NCBI GenBank assembly: GCA_002478955.1
Contig: DLKK01000070.1
Span: 20,054-39,814, forward strand
DNA: 19,761 bases
Direction: 5' to 3'
DNA from: Treponema sp. UBA7590
GTDB taxonomy: Bacteria; Spirochaetota; Spirochaetia; Treponematales; Treponemataceae
Shown here: positions 1 through 6,477 of the stretch, one piece after another
Position numbering within the stretch: position 1 is the first letter of the stretch
Layout: every line of letters starts with the position of its first letter
The notes under the pieces: generated by a model
Databases searched by the model: none
Told to the model about the DNA's origin: nothing
What the model saw: only the letters and a program-made list of their open reading frames with translations
Translations under genes and position numbers: made by a program

Positions 1-93
1 AAAATTGCGCAGTCCGATACCTTGTTGCGCTCCGCATGGCGAATTGTCGTGCTTTTTCTGGTAGCAAATTCAATTATTGTACAATTTATATAA
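1..93 (+). CDS. Possible C-terminal end of a truncated gene within the repeat
   Basis: The frame starting at base 1 reads without a stop to TAA at 91-93 and ends in a hydrophobic stretch (SAWRIVVLFLVANSIIVQFI). The right-hand repeat copy, read in the matching frame, gives SAWRIVALFLVAYSIFMLNL and also ends at a TAA. Some differences between the copies are silent in this frame (GTC/GTT, GCA/GCT). That would fit a coding repeat. However, a one-base length difference in the variable block puts the upstream parts of the two copies in different frames. It may be the tail of a repeated small membrane protein or only a non-coding repeat with an open frame. I do not recognise a family. Confidence 0.25.
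   Translation, partial: KIAQSDTLLRSAWRIVVLFLVANSIIVQFI
7..65 (+). repeat. Terminal inverted repeat, left copy
   Basis: This 59-base segment recurs in inverted orientation at the far right end (19704-19761). Both copies share the outer 17 bases GCGCAGTCCGATACCTT, then a variable 9-10 base block. They then share GCATGGCGAATTGT and CTTTTTCTGGTAGC, separated by four bases that differ at two positions. Weaker similarity continues about 28 bases inward. No transposase is nearby. The copies lie at the very ends of the window, which suggests a dispersed genomic repeat where an assembly stopped. The frame starting at base 1 is open to a TAA at 91-93. Confidence 0.8.
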
Positions 94-121
94 ACTCAAT
101 ATTTTTTAGTTGGAGGAAAAT

Positions 122-808
122 ATGAAAGCTCATATTACTTTGTGCATTGCGATTGTTCTTGCGGCTGCGATTATGGCTTCAGGAATGACAAAAATTGTAA
201 AACAGGACCGCTCTGTTACAGTCCGTGGGCTTGCAGAACGCGAAGTTGATGCTGATTTGGCGATTTGGCCGATAACTTTTACAGTTGGAAGCAACGATTT
301 GCTCAAAATCCAGGATGAAACTGTTAGGAAAACAGCGATAATCACTAAATTTCTTGAAAAACATGGTCTGTCTGTGGAAGATTACACAGTTCAGGCTCCA
401 AAAATCACTGACAATACTGTAAATCCATATTTGGATCACGAAAAAATGGTTTTTAATTATCTTGCGCAGGAAACAGTTCTTGTGCGAACTTCAAAAGTTG
501 CTGTTGTAAAAGAAGCGCAGGCGGATTCCTTGAAGCTTACAGGCGAAGGAGTTGCGATTCAGCAGGATTATGATTCCAAGGTTGTTTATGAATTTACCGG
601 CCTTAACGAAATAAAACCGGAAATGATTGCAGAGGCCACTGAAAATGCGCGGCTCGCGGCTGAACAGTTTGCGCGCGACTCAAAAAGCAAAGTTGGAAAA
701 ATCAAAAAGGCAACTCAGGGGCTTTTTTCAATTAATGATGCGGCGGTCGGTCTGGAAGAAAAAAAGAACATCCGCGTTGTTACAACTGTCGAATATTCGT
801 TGAAGTAA
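122..808 (+). CDS. SIMPL domain-containing protein (DUF541), membrane-anchored or periplasmic
   Basis: A 228-residue protein. The start at 122 is chosen because GGAGG (112-116) lies just upstream; the in-frame TTG at 110 overlaps that site and is unlikely. Residues 4-20 form a hydrophobic signal peptide or anchor (LCIAIVLAAAIMASG). The rest reads like the SIMPL/YggE family: an early VTVRGLAEREVDADLA block, a central region of alternating strands and helices, and a closing VRVVTTVEYSLK-like strand. SIMPL proteins are envelope proteins of poorly defined role, linked in some bacteria to oxidative stress and in animals to signalling by the IRAK-binding homologue. No enzymatic motif is visible. 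The next gene begins 10 bases downstream on the same strand, so the two may be cotranscribed. Family assignment is fairly secure; function is open. Confidence 0.8.
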   Translation: MKAHITLCIAIVLAAAIMASGMTKIVKQDRSVTVRGLAEREVDADLAIWPITFTVGSNDLLKIQDETVRKTAIITKFLEKHGLSVEDYTVQAPKITDNTVNPYLDHEKMVFNYLAQETVLVRTSKVAVVKEAQADSLKLTGEGVAIQQDYDSKVVYEFTGLNEIKPEMIAEATENARLAAEQFARDSKSKVGKIKKATQGLFSINDAAVGLEEKKNIRVVTTVEYSLK

Positions 809-818
809 AATTTAAATT

Positions 819-1323
819 ATGAAAATATCTCGGATTTTCTGGTGTATTGTAATTCTTTTTTTGAGTTTTTTTGCATATTCAGAAAATCCGATGCAAAAGG
901 AACATGATAAGCAGCTCTTTGAATTTGAATCAAATTTTTGGGATGTTTTTATAAATGAAAGGGTGCTGCAGAATTTAAAGATTAAAAACTGCGATTTTCC
1001 ATATCAATTTGATGACGGCAAATTTTATTTTTCTGAAAATTCGACTAGATTCAAGGATTGTAAAGATTGGTCGGTTGTTTTGGATTTTTCTTTGCTAGGA
1101 AACGAAGATTTTGATTCTTTAGGAAATGAAACAAAGCTCAATATTTCATTTAAAGCCAGTCAAGCTGTAGTTTAGTGTTGCCGGACATATTTTTACAAAT
1201 GATGAATATTCCATGGAATTTACCGGACATATCGGGTGTCTTTTAATATCTGTGGAAATTTTTGCCCAATACAAATATTTTCAGGAGCACATTTTTGGAG
1301 TTGGAGTAAGCCGGTGTTTCTAA
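819..1323 (+). pseudogene. Exported protein of unknown function, interrupted by a frameshift
   Basis: The first frame (819-1175, 118 residues) starts MKISRIFWCIVILFLSFFAYS, a good signal peptide with probable cleavage after AYS. It then stops at TAG 1173-1175. The +1 frame opens at 1171 and continues without a stop to TAA 1321-1323 with plausible coding sequence: VAGHIFTNDEYSMEFTGHIG, then LLISVEIFAQYKYFQEHIFG, ending GVGVSRCF. Joined near 1171-1176, the product would be about 168 residues. The second half is strand-like and ends in Phe, as outer-membrane barrels often do, but that is only a hint. There is no clear Shine-Dalgarno site at 819; translation could be coupled to the SIMPL gene. 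The end overlaps the recR stop by four bases, tail to tail. It is either a recent one-base indel, a sequencing error or, less likely, programmed frameshifting. I do not recognise the family. Confidence 0.6.
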
Positions 1324-1910
1324 AACGTTGTTCTGCCCCTAAAACTTCGGGCGAGCGTCAGTTTGTCGGCGTATTCCAAATCTCCGCCGACTGGAATTCC
1401 GGTTGCGAGTCGTGTTACTTTTACGTCGGAATGTTCGTTCAGAAGTTTCTGCAGATACATCGCAGTTGCGTCGCCTTCAAAAGTCGGATTTGTCGCGATT
1501 ATTATTTCTTTTACTTCGCCGGTTTGAATTCGGTTCATAAGACTTGCAATGTTCAGCTGGTCTGGTCCGATTCCTTCAAGCGGCGCAATTACTCCACCCA
1601 AAACGTGGTAAAGTCCTGAAAAATTTCCTGCGCTCTCGATTGTCTGCACATCCTGTGGTTGTTCCACAACGCAAATTGTATTTTTTTCGCGCAAAGGATT
1701 TGAGCAAATTGGGCACGGGTCGCTTTCTGTCCAAAATCCGCAGATTGAGCAAGGTTTTATTTTTTGCTGAAGTTCGCCAAGCTGGCGGGAAAAATTCTGG
1801 ATGTACATTGAATCAGCTTTTAAAAGATGGTTCACAATTCTGGAGGCGCTTTTTTTTCCAATTCCGGGAAGTCTTGAAAAACTTGAAGTCAAATCGTCGA
1901 TTATGCTCAT
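1320..1910 (-). CDS. recR: Recombination mediator protein RecR
   Basis: 196 residues, the usual RecR length. RecR works with RecO (and RecF) to load RecA onto SSB-coated DNA at gaps. Visible features are an N-terminal helix-hairpin-helix (LPGIGKKSASRI, residues 14-25), a four-cysteine zinc site (C54, C57, C66, C69), and a TOPRIM domain from about residue 78 with VVEQPQDV, GGVIAPLEGIGPDQL and EIIIATNPTFEGDATAMYL. The C-terminus has the family's TRLATGIPVGGDLEYADKLT. It is the last gene of a minus-strand operon; its ATG lies one base after the ybaB stop, with GGGA about 6 bases upstream. This ybaB-recR arrangement downstream of dnaX is widespread in bacteria. No terminator is evident after its stop. 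Confidence 0.97.
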   Translation of the reverse strand: MSIIDDLTSSFSRLPGIGKKSASRIVNHLLKADSMYIQNFSRQLGELQQKIKPCSICGFWTESDPCPICSNPLREKNTICVVEQPQDVQTIESAGNFSGLYHVLGGVIAPLEGIGPDQLNIASLMNRIQTGEVKEIIIATNPTFEGDATAMYLQKLLNEHSDVKVTRLATGIPVGGDLEYADKLTLARSFRGRTTF

Positions 1911-1911
1911 T

Positions 1912-2226
1912 TTAAAGTCCCATTCCAGGAATATTTAAGCCGCCCAGCAAAGAAGTTGAGTGTTCCTTCAGTTTCTCCTGAATGTTGGAAATTGCATCGC
2001 GGTGAGCCGCCAAAATAAGATCTTCCAGCATTTTGATGTCGCGGTTGTCAACGCAAAGCGGGTCAAGATGAATTTCGAGCATTTCAAATTTTCCGTTCAC
2101 CTTTACGGTTACCATTTTTCCACCGGCAGAGCCTTCCGCGGTAAGGGCTGTCATTTCTGCCTGAATTTTTTCAGCCTGTTCCTTTAATGCTGCTGAATTT
2201 TTTAGTAAATCAAATGGGTTCATCAT
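1912..2226 (-). CDS. YbaB/EbfC family nucleoid-associated protein
   Basis: 104 residues, normal for the family. These small dimeric DNA-binding proteins coat or bridge DNA and are almost always encoded between dnaX and recR, as here. It begins MMNPFDLLKNSAALKEQAEK (long amphipathic helix), continues with the core strand pair GGKMVTVKVNGKFEMLEIHL and the DPLCVDNRDIKMLEDLILAA block, and ends in the Gly/Pro-rich tail NIPGMGL. Two adjacent ATGs are possible; the outer one is 7 bases after AAGGA and is preferred. The gene starts 14 bases after the dnaX stop. Borrelia EbfC, which binds a specific palindrome, belongs to the same family; sequence-specific binding here cannot be judged. Confidence 0.93.
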   Translation of the reverse strand: MMNPFDLLKNSAALKEQAEKIQAEMTALTAEGSAGGKMVTVKVNGKFEMLEIHLDPLCVDNRDIKMLEDLILAAHRDAISNIQEKLKEHSTSLLGGLNIPGMGL

Positions 2227-2240
2227 TATTTATTCCTTTT

Positions 2241-4256
2241 TTATTTTTTTCCGCCAACAATGCTTCCTTTAAAAGCACTTACAAGAATTTTTACTTGCGC
2301 TGGCAATTCAATTTGTTCAGTTTTTGGCTCTTCCCGTTTTTTTAAAGTGATTTCAAAATCAATGTCCGCATGGCAAAATGTTTTCAGCACAGATTTTAAT
2401 TGTGCAACGCCATTTTGGATTATGTTTTTTTGGAATTCTGATTCAATTGTTGTGGAAATTTTATTTTCTTTCAATGTCCACGCGCCAGTCTGCATTAAAG
2501 CTGAGCTTAACATTGGGTTTGCCGTTGAAAGTTCAGCGACCGTCGTGCTGAAAATTTTTCCAACTGAGATTGAAAAGCCGTCCGGTGCGGTAAAAAGCTC
2601 GTTGCTCTGGTGAATTTCTTCCGAAGAAAATTGTTCCGCAGAATTGCTTTGGTTTTCATTTTGCTCATCGTAAGAATCCGCGATTGTTTCTTCCAGGTTT
2701 TTGTTTGATGAAAAAACAGGTTCTGGCTCAGAATTTTCGCTGTAGTCAGAAAAATCGTCCATGTTTTCGTTTTCATAGTATTCAGAAGAAAAATTGCCGC
2801 TGAAAGAATTTTGCGCACTTTGTGGCAGCTCTGTTTCTTTTGGCGGCAGAGCTCCGCCATCAGGAAAAGGGGGCGTGTTCTGGTCTTTCTGCTGAATCAG
2901 CCCTGAAAGAATTTTCATTCCGCTAGGAGTTGTCTGCGGTTTTTCCTGCCAATTTGTGTCCGTTTGAGAACTTTGATTATTGTGTGGCGGCGACTTCTGT
3001 TCAGATATCTGTGCATTCTGCTGAAAATCCGGTTGAAACTGCGGTTTTTGTGCCTGAAAATCCGGGTTTTGAGAGAAGTTTTTATTCTGCGTTGAATTTT
3101 GATTCGTACCCAAAAGCAGATTTTTTGCCTGGTCAATTGCGGTCTTTACTTCGCTTGGTGAAACGTATTGGCTAAGCCAGCAAAGTCTTGAAAAAGCCAG
3201 CTCCAGTTCGTAGCGTGGCGAAAGGGAATAGCGAATGTCCCGGTACAACTGCAAAAAGATTGAAAGCGCGCGTTCTGTCTGGATGGAATTCCACGTATTC
3301 AAAACGTTCTTGCTGTATCGTTCCGGGGATTGACCGAGCAGACTTTCTTTTTTTATTCCGTTTTTTAGAAGAAGCAAGCTTCGTAAATATTCAGAACTGT
3401 TTGAAATCAGCTGTTCAATTGAAATTCCTGACTGAAGAAAATCGTCAAGCTGGGCTAGAACTTTCTCTGTTTTTCCTTGGGTGCAAGCCTCAAAAATTGA
3501 ATTTAAGCGGTCAACGCCCAAAAGACCAAGTTTGTCTCGGATTTTGTCGTAAGTTATGTGACTTTCGCTGAATGCGGCAATCTGGTCAAAAAGCGTGTAA
3601 CAGTCGCGGACTGAACCGCCGGATTCTTTTGCAATCCAGTAAAGAGCTTCGTCATCCGCCTGGATATTCATTTCCTTGCAGGCATCAGAAAGAAGATTTT
3701 TCAGGCGTTCCGTGGAAACAAGTCTGAAATTGTACTGCTGGCATCGTGATTTTATTGTTGCTGGAACTTTCTGCAGTTCTGTTGTCGCAAAAATAAAAAT
3801 AACATGAGCCGGAGGCTCTTCAATTGTCTTTAAAAGCGCGTTGAAAGCTCCTGTTGAAAGCATGTGGACTTCATCAATAATATAAATTTTGTAACGCGAA
3901 CTTGTCGGTGGAAACATGAGTTCATCCCGGATTTGCCGGATGTCGTTCACAGAGTTTGTTGAGGCTCCATCAATTTCAATTACGTCCATGCTGGAACTGT
4001 TGGTGATTGCTTTGCAGGATTCGCAAATTCCGCAAGGAGTACAGGTTGGGCCGGATGAATTCTGGCAGTTCAGCGATTTTGCGAGAATTCTGGCTGTGGA
4101 AGTTTTTCCGCATCCGCGAGGACCTGTGAAAAGATAAGCGTGTGCAATTTGTCCTGTTTTTATTGAATTTTTAAGTGTTTCCGCAACGAATTCCTGTCCG
4201 GCAAGATCTTCAAATCTTTGCGGGCGTCGGCGTGTCGCTGTTACTTCGTAAGCCAT
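2241..4256 (-). CDS. dnaX: DNA polymerase III subunit gamma/tau
   Basis: 671 residues. It is the clamp-loader ATPase subunit that opens the sliding clamp and tethers polymerase cores. Features in order: Walker A GPRGCGKT (45-52); a zinc-binding cysteine set around residues 64-81 (C64, then CTPCGICESC); DEVH Walker B (128-131); TIEEPPAHVIFIFATTE sensor region; and SRC arginine finger. Domain III runs to about residue 370. It is followed by a long low-complexity linker rich in Gln, Asn, Ser and Glu (about 375-550). A C-terminal tau-like domain closes the protein. The linker is unusually Q/N-rich. The start has GAGG about 7 bases upstream inside the end of lgt, only 3 bases separating the two genes. 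A run of seven A residues occurs in domain III (minus strand, 3348-3354), but I do not think it makes a gamma form. Confidence 0.96.
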   Translation of the reverse strand: MAYEVTATRRRPQRFEDLAGQEFVAETLKNSIKTGQIAHAYLFTGPRGCGKTSTARILAKSLNCQNSSGPTCTPCGICESCKAITNSSSMDVIEIDGASTNSVNDIRQIRDELMFPPTSSRYKIYIIDEVHMLSTGAFNALLKTIEEPPAHVIFIFATTELQKVPATIKSRCQQYNFRLVSTERLKNLLSDACKEMNIQADDEALYWIAKESGGSVRDCYTLFDQIAAFSESHITYDKIRDKLGLLGVDRLNSIFEACTQGKTEKVLAQLDDFLQSGISIEQLISNSSEYLRSLLLLKNGIKKESLLGQSPERYSKNVLNTWNSIQTERALSIFLQLYRDIRYSLSPRYELELAFSRLCWLSQYVSPSEVKTAIDQAKNLLLGTNQNSTQNKNFSQNPDFQAQKPQFQPDFQQNAQISEQKSPPHNNQSSQTDTNWQEKPQTTPSGMKILSGLIQQKDQNTPPFPDGGALPPKETELPQSAQNSFSGNFSSEYYENENMDDFSDYSENSEPEPVFSSNKNLEETIADSYDEQNENQSNSAEQFSSEEIHQSNELFTAPDGFSISVGKIFSTTVAELSTANPMLSSALMQTGAWTLKENKISTTIESEFQKNIIQNGVAQLKSVLKTFCHADIDFEITLKKREEPKTEQIELPAQVKILVSAFKGSIVGGKK

Positions 4257-4259
4257 CGT

Positions 4260-5228
4260 TTAACCTCTTCTTTTTTTTGCAAGCAAAAAAGTTGCAATTC
4301 CGTAGAAAATTCCGCCTAAAATCATAATAAAGCAAAGGATTTGCCCTGTTGAAAAATTTAAAAGCGATGTGTTTGTGTAAATCGGAGCTGAAGCATCTGT
4401 GGCAATCCTGTAGCCTAAATCTGCATCTGGCTCGCGGAAATATTCTATTATAAATCTGAAAAAACCGTAACCTGAAAGATAGATTGCGCCCGTCATTCCG
4501 TCCCATTTTTTATGTTTGCGCAAAAACCATAAAATCAGCCAAAGCACAATTCCTTCAAGAAATGCTTCGTAAAGTTGACTTGGATGACGCGGAAGATTCA
4601 CAAGCGTGCCGGTTATTGTAAGCCCGATTTTTTCTGCGAAATTCTGAACCCATGCAAGCGAGCTGGAAAATCGCTCAGCATCTGGAAAAATCATTCCCCA
4701 TGGCATTGTTGTGATTCGCCCGTAAAGTTCACCGTTCAAAAAATTTCCCAGACGCCCAAAAGTATAGCCCAAAGGAATTGCGGTGACCATTGCGTCGCTC
4801 CATTTTGTAAAAGATTTTTTTGTCTTTAGGCACCAGAAAATCATTCCAAGAATTCCGCCGATTACGCCGCCGTGGTAACTCATTCCTGCTAATCCTGTGA
4901 ATTGACCGCTGGAATTAAATGGCCAGAAAATCAGCCACGGTTTCTGCCGGTAAAGACCGCTTGTGTCGTAAACAAATGCTGAAAAAACGCGGGCTCCAAT
5001 CAAAAGGAAAATAATTCCAGTTGTTATAAAGCTGAAAATATCATCTTCGGTTGCTTTGTAGTCGGAAGAATCAAGAGCTCCTTCTTTTAGCTGTTTTTTT
5101 AGAACTGCGAATGCTGTTGCAAACGCAAAAATATACATAAGTCCGTACCAGCGCAAAAGTCCAAGAATCGGAACGCCGGGGAAAATTTCAGGATGAATCC
5201 AGGAAGGATAATTGATAAATAAAAACAT
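4260..5228 (-). CDS. lgt: Prolipoprotein diacylglyceryl transferase
   Basis: 322 residues of inner-membrane enzyme. It transfers diacylglycerol from phosphatidylglycerol to the lipobox cysteine of preprolipoproteins, the first step of lipoprotein maturation; spirochaetes are lipoprotein-rich. Evidence: LLRWYGLMYIFAF first helix, YHGG (about 118-121) holding the conserved His, and the Lgt signature GRLGNFLNGELYGR (about 158-171). The late GYGFFRFIIEYFREPD block holds the conserved Arg, and about seven hydrophobic helices are spread through the protein. It is somewhat longer than the Escherichia coli protein. The start has AAGGA about 8 bases upstream, and the gap to the upstream ATPase gene is 10 bases. 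It sits inside a DNA-metabolism operon, so the grouping seems transcriptional rather than functional. Confidence 0.96.
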   Translation of the reverse strand: MFLFINYPSWIHPEIFPGVPILGLLRWYGLMYIFAFATAFAVLKKQLKEGALDSSDYKATEDDIFSFITTGIIFLLIGARVFSAFVYDTSGLYRQKPWLIFWPFNSSGQFTGLAGMSYHGGVIGGILGMIFWCLKTKKSFTKWSDAMVTAIPLGYTFGRLGNFLNGELYGRITTMPWGMIFPDAERFSSSLAWVQNFAEKIGLTITGTLVNLPRHPSQLYEAFLEGIVLWLILWFLRKHKKWDGMTGAIYLSGYGFFRFIIEYFREPDADLGYRIATDASAPIYTNTSLLNFSTGQILCFIMILGGIFYGIATFLLAKKRRG

Positions 5229-5238
5229 TTTTTCGTCC

Positions 5239-6384
5239 TTAAAGTTTAAAGCCTTGCTGGGCGGCTTTTACTATTTTTGATTTTAAAAGAATATTTTCTT
5301 TTTTCAGTTGAGTTATTTCGTAGTTTTGGGTTTTAATCATTTCGATTAGTTCGCCGGTTGAAAGTTGCCCGCTTCCAACAAGATCATCGATTCCTGAAAG
5401 TTTTAGCGCGAAATCCACTGCGGCTTCATCGTTTATTTTGTCAAATGAGCCGGCTGTATCAATTGCGGTGGAAAACGCTTTGTCAAAATATCGTGGCTCG
5501 GCTGCACAGATTTTTTCTGCGATTCTGTAGATTGCCTGCGAAAGAACGCTTTTCGGTTTATAAATTATGACAGGCAACCTTGAGGAAAGGGCTTTTTCCT
5601 GGAGCTGGTCGCGGAACATCAGTCCAAGATAGTCAATTTCTAGTCCAAGATATTGCTTGCACGAATTTCTGATTCTGCTTGCGCTTGCCGCATCTTTTGG
5701 GTCCTCAATCATGTTTAAGACAAGACGAGGACAAAATTGCTGCATTCTTGATTTAAAAAGTCTGGTGCTTTCCGGGTCGATTTTTTCCAGAGCCTGGGTA
5801 ATCTGCGGAATGTAAAGGCTTTTCATCTGCTGGGAATTTTTCCGCACTTGCTCAAGAAGCTCGTGGCCGGCGGTTCCTTTTTTGTAAGTTGTATACATAA
5901 GCCTGAAAACGCAATTTTTTAGAAAAAGATAACCATCCAAAGTCGCAGTTACAGTTGGCGCTGTGATAAGAATTCCTTGCGGCGACTGAAGAAACATGTC
6001 CAGAATAATCTGATGCGTTCCCGCTCCCAAGTCGAGGATTAAAAAGTCTGCGTCGATGCTGCGGAAATTCCTTAGAAGTTTTGCTTTTTGAGCGGCTTTT
6101 AAACTTGTCAGTCCAGGAATCTGGCTATCTCCGGCGATAAAACTTACGTTTTCATATTCTGTCGGTTCAATTATGTCTTTGAATTCAGTTTTGTCTGTAA
6201 GATAAGTTCCAATGCTTTTATTTTTTACGTTTTGACCGATTGCAAGGTGAAGATTCGAGGCTCCAAGATCCAAATCGCACAAAACAACTTTTTTGCCTGC
6301 CTGACCAAGAGCAATTGCTAGATTTGCTGACAAAAGGCTTTTTCCAACTCCGCCTTTTCCGCTTGCTATAGGAAGAATTTGCAT
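5239..6384 (-). CDS. MinD/ParA-family P-loop ATPase with C-terminal coiled coil
   Basis: 381 residues from the ATG at 6384. Three upstream in-frame ATG codons exist (to 6423), but the conserved fold begins MQILPIASGKGGVGKS, and a -10 box sits between them and this start. The deviant Walker A GKGGVGKS (9-16) with its signature lysine, CDLDLGASNLHL, and Walker B FLILDLGAG place it in the MinD/FlhG/ParA group, which positions protein machines or DNA by ATP-driven dimerisation. After the ATPase core (about 260 residues) come a region with FRDQLQEKALSSRLPVI and a C-terminal heptad-like helix (ELIEMIKTQNYEITQLKKEN). No MinE, parB or flagellar gene is adjacent. It leads the lgt-dnaX-ybaB-recR operon. 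The target is unknown; an FlhG-like or chromosome-related role are both possible. Confidence 0.85.
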   Translation of the reverse strand: MQILPIASGKGGVGKSLLSANLAIALGQAGKKVVLCDLDLGASNLHLAIGQNVKNKSIGTYLTDKTEFKDIIEPTEYENVSFIAGDSQIPGLTSLKAAQKAKLLRNFRSIDADFLILDLGAGTHQIILDMFLQSPQGILITAPTVTATLDGYLFLKNCVFRLMYTTYKKGTAGHELLEQVRKNSQQMKSLYIPQITQALEKIDPESTRLFKSRMQQFCPRLVLNMIEDPKDAASASRIRNSCKQYLGLEIDYLGLMFRDQLQEKALSSRLPVIIYKPKSVLSQAIYRIAEKICAAEPRYFDKAFSTAIDTAGSFDKINDEAAVDFALKLSGIDDLVGSGQLSTGELIEMIKTQNYEITQLKKENILLKSKIVKAAQQGFKL

Positions 6385-6390
6385 ACATTC

Positions 6391-6419
6391 ATTATAACAC
6401 ATAAGAGTTGTGTTTTTAA
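6391..6419 (-). promoter_or_regulatory. Sigma-70-type promoter, extended -10, leaderless start of the ATPase-dnaX operon
   Basis: On the minus strand a perfect TATAAT (6396-6391) is preceded by TGT, giving an extended -10. TTAAAA lies 17 bases further upstream as a -35 (4 of 6 matches). Only six bases separate the -10 from the ATG at 6384, so the predicted transcript would start at or next to the A of the start codon. No Shine-Dalgarno sequence is present. Confidence 0.65.
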
Positions 6420-6441
6420 ACAATTTAAGCGTTTTGCACGA

Positions 6442-6470
6442 TATAAAAAGAAATAATTTTGTGATATACT
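6442..6470 (+). promoter_or_regulatory. Extended -10 promoter, leaderless start of the S41 peptidase gene
   Basis: TATACT (6465-6470) is preceded by TGA, an extended -10. The -35 position (TATAAA, 6442-6447) is weak. Seven bases, A then six T, separate the -10 from the ATG at 6478, leaving no room for a Shine-Dalgarno site. The transcript is predicted to begin at or one base before the start codon. It diverges from the ATPase-operon promoter about 45 bases away. Confidence 0.55.
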
Positions 6471-6477
6471 ATTTTTT

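Noticed and set aside
1236..1619. 127-codon plus-strand open frame overlapping recR and the frameshifted gene.
   Set aside because: Antisense shadow of recR over most of its length. The 5' part is better explained by the tail of the 819-1323 gene in another frame.
3348..3354. Run of seven A on the dnaX coding strand, phased as A AAA AAA, a possible slippery site for a gamma form.
   Set aside because: It lies in domain III, too early for a functional gamma. The -1 frame does not stop soon after it, and no stimulatory hairpin is evident.
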